In this document: positions 61,701 through 64,000 of the stretch, piece by piece
Numbering within the stretch: position 1 is the first letter of the stretch
How the letters are laid out: every line of letters starts with the position of its first letter
Origin: Tubulanus polymorphus
Taxonomy: Eukaryota > Nemertea > Palaeonemertea > Tubulaniformes > Tubulanidae
Assembly (NCBI RefSeq): GCF_964204645.1
Contig: NC_134025.1
Coordinates: 27,062,001 to 27,126,000, forward strand
Reading direction: 5' to 3'
Length of the DNA stretch: 64,000 nt
Notes under the pieces: model-generated
Seen by the model: the letters and a program-made list of their open reading frames with translations, nothing else
The model's database searches: none
Told to the model about the DNA's origin: nothing
Position numbers and translations under genes: made by a program

Positions 61701-64000
61701 ATGCCTATGACCCCTGTTTTGCCGAGTACAAAATTGTATAGTAATACGATGATCAATGAAATAATGAAGCGATTTTGTGAGTAAGAAATGACCTGTCTTT
61801 AGATAGTTTAGCTGGTATTCAGAGATACTCTGTACAGATAGCTTTATATCTTACAGCAAATCCACAGCAATGAACTGAAGTAACCTTTATGCATGGATTA
61901 CTGCTTTGCATTTTCTATGGAATCTCATTAAGTTCATTAGCTATGAAGAATGTGTCATTATAATGAGTTATTAGCTATATGCACTTGTGGAGAATGAGTC
62001 GAAATGACCACATATGGGAGCAATTATTGTGGCATGATGCTTTTACATTTTTGAGTGAAAATGTTTCATAGAATTTGTTTTTTCAAACAGACGACCTGGC
62101 TCATATTCCAAAAATTTTGTTGACGCTTTAGAATCGATCCATAAATTTAAGCGACGTTATGAATCGTTATCTACATTTTCATCATATTTTTGGTCTTTTA
62201 AACTATTCATCAAACTCTTGATAGAATATTCACTTTTTATCATTGTGCATATTAGTTATTTCATGATTTACAACTTCATTTTGAATTCCATCTACACTCG
62301 TAGTTACTACCACATTCATCGCAGCGCATTTCAATGATGGCGGAAAAAAAACGGTTTGAACCTAATAATGAAGCCATTAAATCCACCTGCGGATACTAAA
62401 TAAGTAGGCTGATGGGAATTAGAAAATTTGTGAAGTGTCAAATTTATGTCTTCATAGTAAACACACCGTGACCAACACAGCGATAAAACCACATCTTTAA
62501 TGAGTATTTTTGATAGCGTTAGGTTTAGAGCAATGATGATTACGTTCACATTGAAATTACAAACACGTTCCATATTTGTCTGAATGGACGACAACGACCG
62601 CGACTAGTCACCGTTTTATCAAACAACACGAGAACACGCAAGAAATTATTGAAGAAAATGCTCTCGAAGGGCGTTCCGAAAAGTGTAAAGGTTAGGTTCG
62701 CTTTTCCATGTTTCCGTAAAGAAAGACATTAATTCAGCAAAGACTGGTTTTACACTTCGTCATTTGATGCGTCATTAAGCTCATTGGCTCATTTATCTAC
62801 GTTATTTGTTTCCGGCACACTATTCTCATTCTACATGACCCACCGTAAGCACGTATGATGATTTGCTGGCGACCGAAAAAACGCCGCCGTTGACAGGTTC
62901 GTGAAATATACGATCACCGGTCATACTATCACAAACGTGTTCATCTAATCTTCACATAATTCATCGATTCCAATTTTGATCACGCAATCGTTGCAATTGT
63001 TGCGGATTCCTTTTTTTAAACATGTTTAATGTAGGACATTTTGTGTGAGAAAACATATTCTTTCGATGATGAATGGATGGTGGAAACTCCTGTCATCTGT
63101 TACCACGAATAAATACATAATAAAACAGTTGAAATTGTAGACAATTACTGACGTTGTTGTTTACAGATGTTCGTGTTGTTGGGAGCTTGTTAACACATCA
63201 CTGAAATGATTGTTGAGCATGAAGATGTAGAAGACACTGTTGGTGGTAGTATAACCTCAGAATTCCTCAGATGTGATTGAAGTGAAACATGATTTAATAC
63301 ATCTGCTATCAGAAAATCCATCGTTTCTCGAAACATGATTTGTGATTAATTTGAACAACGGCAGTGGTTGATTTCTCAAGGGTTCATCGTCTATAGTACC
63401 GATTAATTACTCGCTGCTTCATTGACTAGGCCAACATATCATCAGCAACACCACCAGCAGCAGCAGCAGTGCTGCATCTTTATCTACTATATGGAAAATC
63501 AAGTTATTTTTGTGAATGGGTGTTTTATGAAGGCTTGTGAATTTTTTTCACTGTACAGTTAAGCGCAGACACTATTGTTCGTGCGAATGCACTGGAGACT
63601 GAACTAGTCAAAGAGTCTGGTGAATCCATCATTACGATCTGATCGGATGAAGTCGCTCCTGATGAAGGGGCTCCAGTGCTTTCAGAAATACAAAACTTTA
63701 TCGCAATTACTATCTGTTGACGGCCAAAGCATTCATTTGTTAGCACAACTTCGTATTTTACAATACTTTTATCGACACTTGCACTTATTCCTGATGAGGT
63801 CATTCAGAGTCTTCCCGCCGTTTGTGAAATGTGATGAAATTCCCTGAGAGCGTGTGTGCATTTCGCTCATTAATTAAATGCAGATTTTGTCGCTATTCAT
63901 GAACGCGCACTTTCAATTTCGAGCTACTTTCGTGCAAGTTTTCATTAACTGATGATTTATTGAGTCTGGTGCCACCGACCCCTTATAAAACATATATAAA
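58772..64000. other. Downstream gene-poor flank
   Basis: No coding region is supported. Open frames at 59012-59212, 62331-62594 and 63525-63803 are unrecognised. The region contains MITE copy 9 and a short CAG-rich run near 63454-63470. It should include the promoter of receptor C just above 58771. Confidence 0.5.
60143..60628. mobile_element. TA-flanked MITE family, copy 9 (longest)
   Basis: The left part is GTCACAGTCGCTTCATTGCTA then AGTTAGTCCGTTCTAATTTGG; the right end is AAGTGTGAAGGCGGCTTA. Family blocks are TCAATGCTGTGCATTCAGAC, TTTCTATTCATACACGGAG and ATGGTCCATTCTAAAATCC. It is longer than the others because of a small internal duplication of the CTATGGACTCTAAAA segment near 60306-60362. 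Confidence 0.6.

Noticed and set aside
63454-63470. A CAG-repeat run as a polyglutamine exon
   Set aside because: It has only about five repeats and the surrounding frames are short with no splice support.

Overview
The window is animal nuclear DNA. It is AT-rich, its genes are split by many short GT-AG introns, and it has long gene-poor stretches, poly(A) signals, microsatellites and many short non-autonomous transposons. The coding content (a TMTC2 orthologue, a Mediator subunit MED14 gene, and three receptors of the FMRFamide-receptor type) suggests a protostome, most likely a spiralian such as a mollusc, annelid, nemertean or brachiopod. That placement is inference. I cannot name the species.

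Layout. From 1 to 12668 (+) is TMTC2, an ER protein O-mannosyltransferase with a TPR tail. Eleven exons join in frame into 837 codons, and only the short first coding exon is missing, presumably upstream of the window. About 2.3 kb follows without an assignable gene. From 14964 to 21299 (+) is MED14, the Mediator backbone subunit. Twenty-three exons join in frame into about 777 codons, but the C-terminal half of the protein was not found before the next gene. From 21.3 to 30.4 kb there is no recognised gene, only repeats.

On the minus strand are three receptor genes whose coding regions are single exons: 30442-31470, 38546-39745 and 57692-58771. The first two are close paralogues and share a likely 5'-UTR splice acceptor just before the ATG. 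The third is more divergent. The stretches between and beyond them (31.6-38.5, 39.8-57.7 and 58.8-64.0 kb) hold no coding region I can support.

Mobile DNA. One family of roughly 200-490 bp elements, with TA-flanked inverted ends resembling TAAGCCGC..TCACAC, occurs about nine times. There is a complete piggyBac-type MITE with TTAA duplications (21471-21751), a pogo-type MITE (20530-20686) and a repeat starting CAGGGTTCCCACC (18468). TMTC2 and MED14 are housekeeping genes with no evident functional link. The receptors look like a local lineage expansion of neuropeptide receptors. The points most worth a second look are the apparently truncated MED14, the paired receptors with a DRC motif and no conserved disulphide, the PDZ-type C-termini of all three receptors, and the TA-flanked MITE family.
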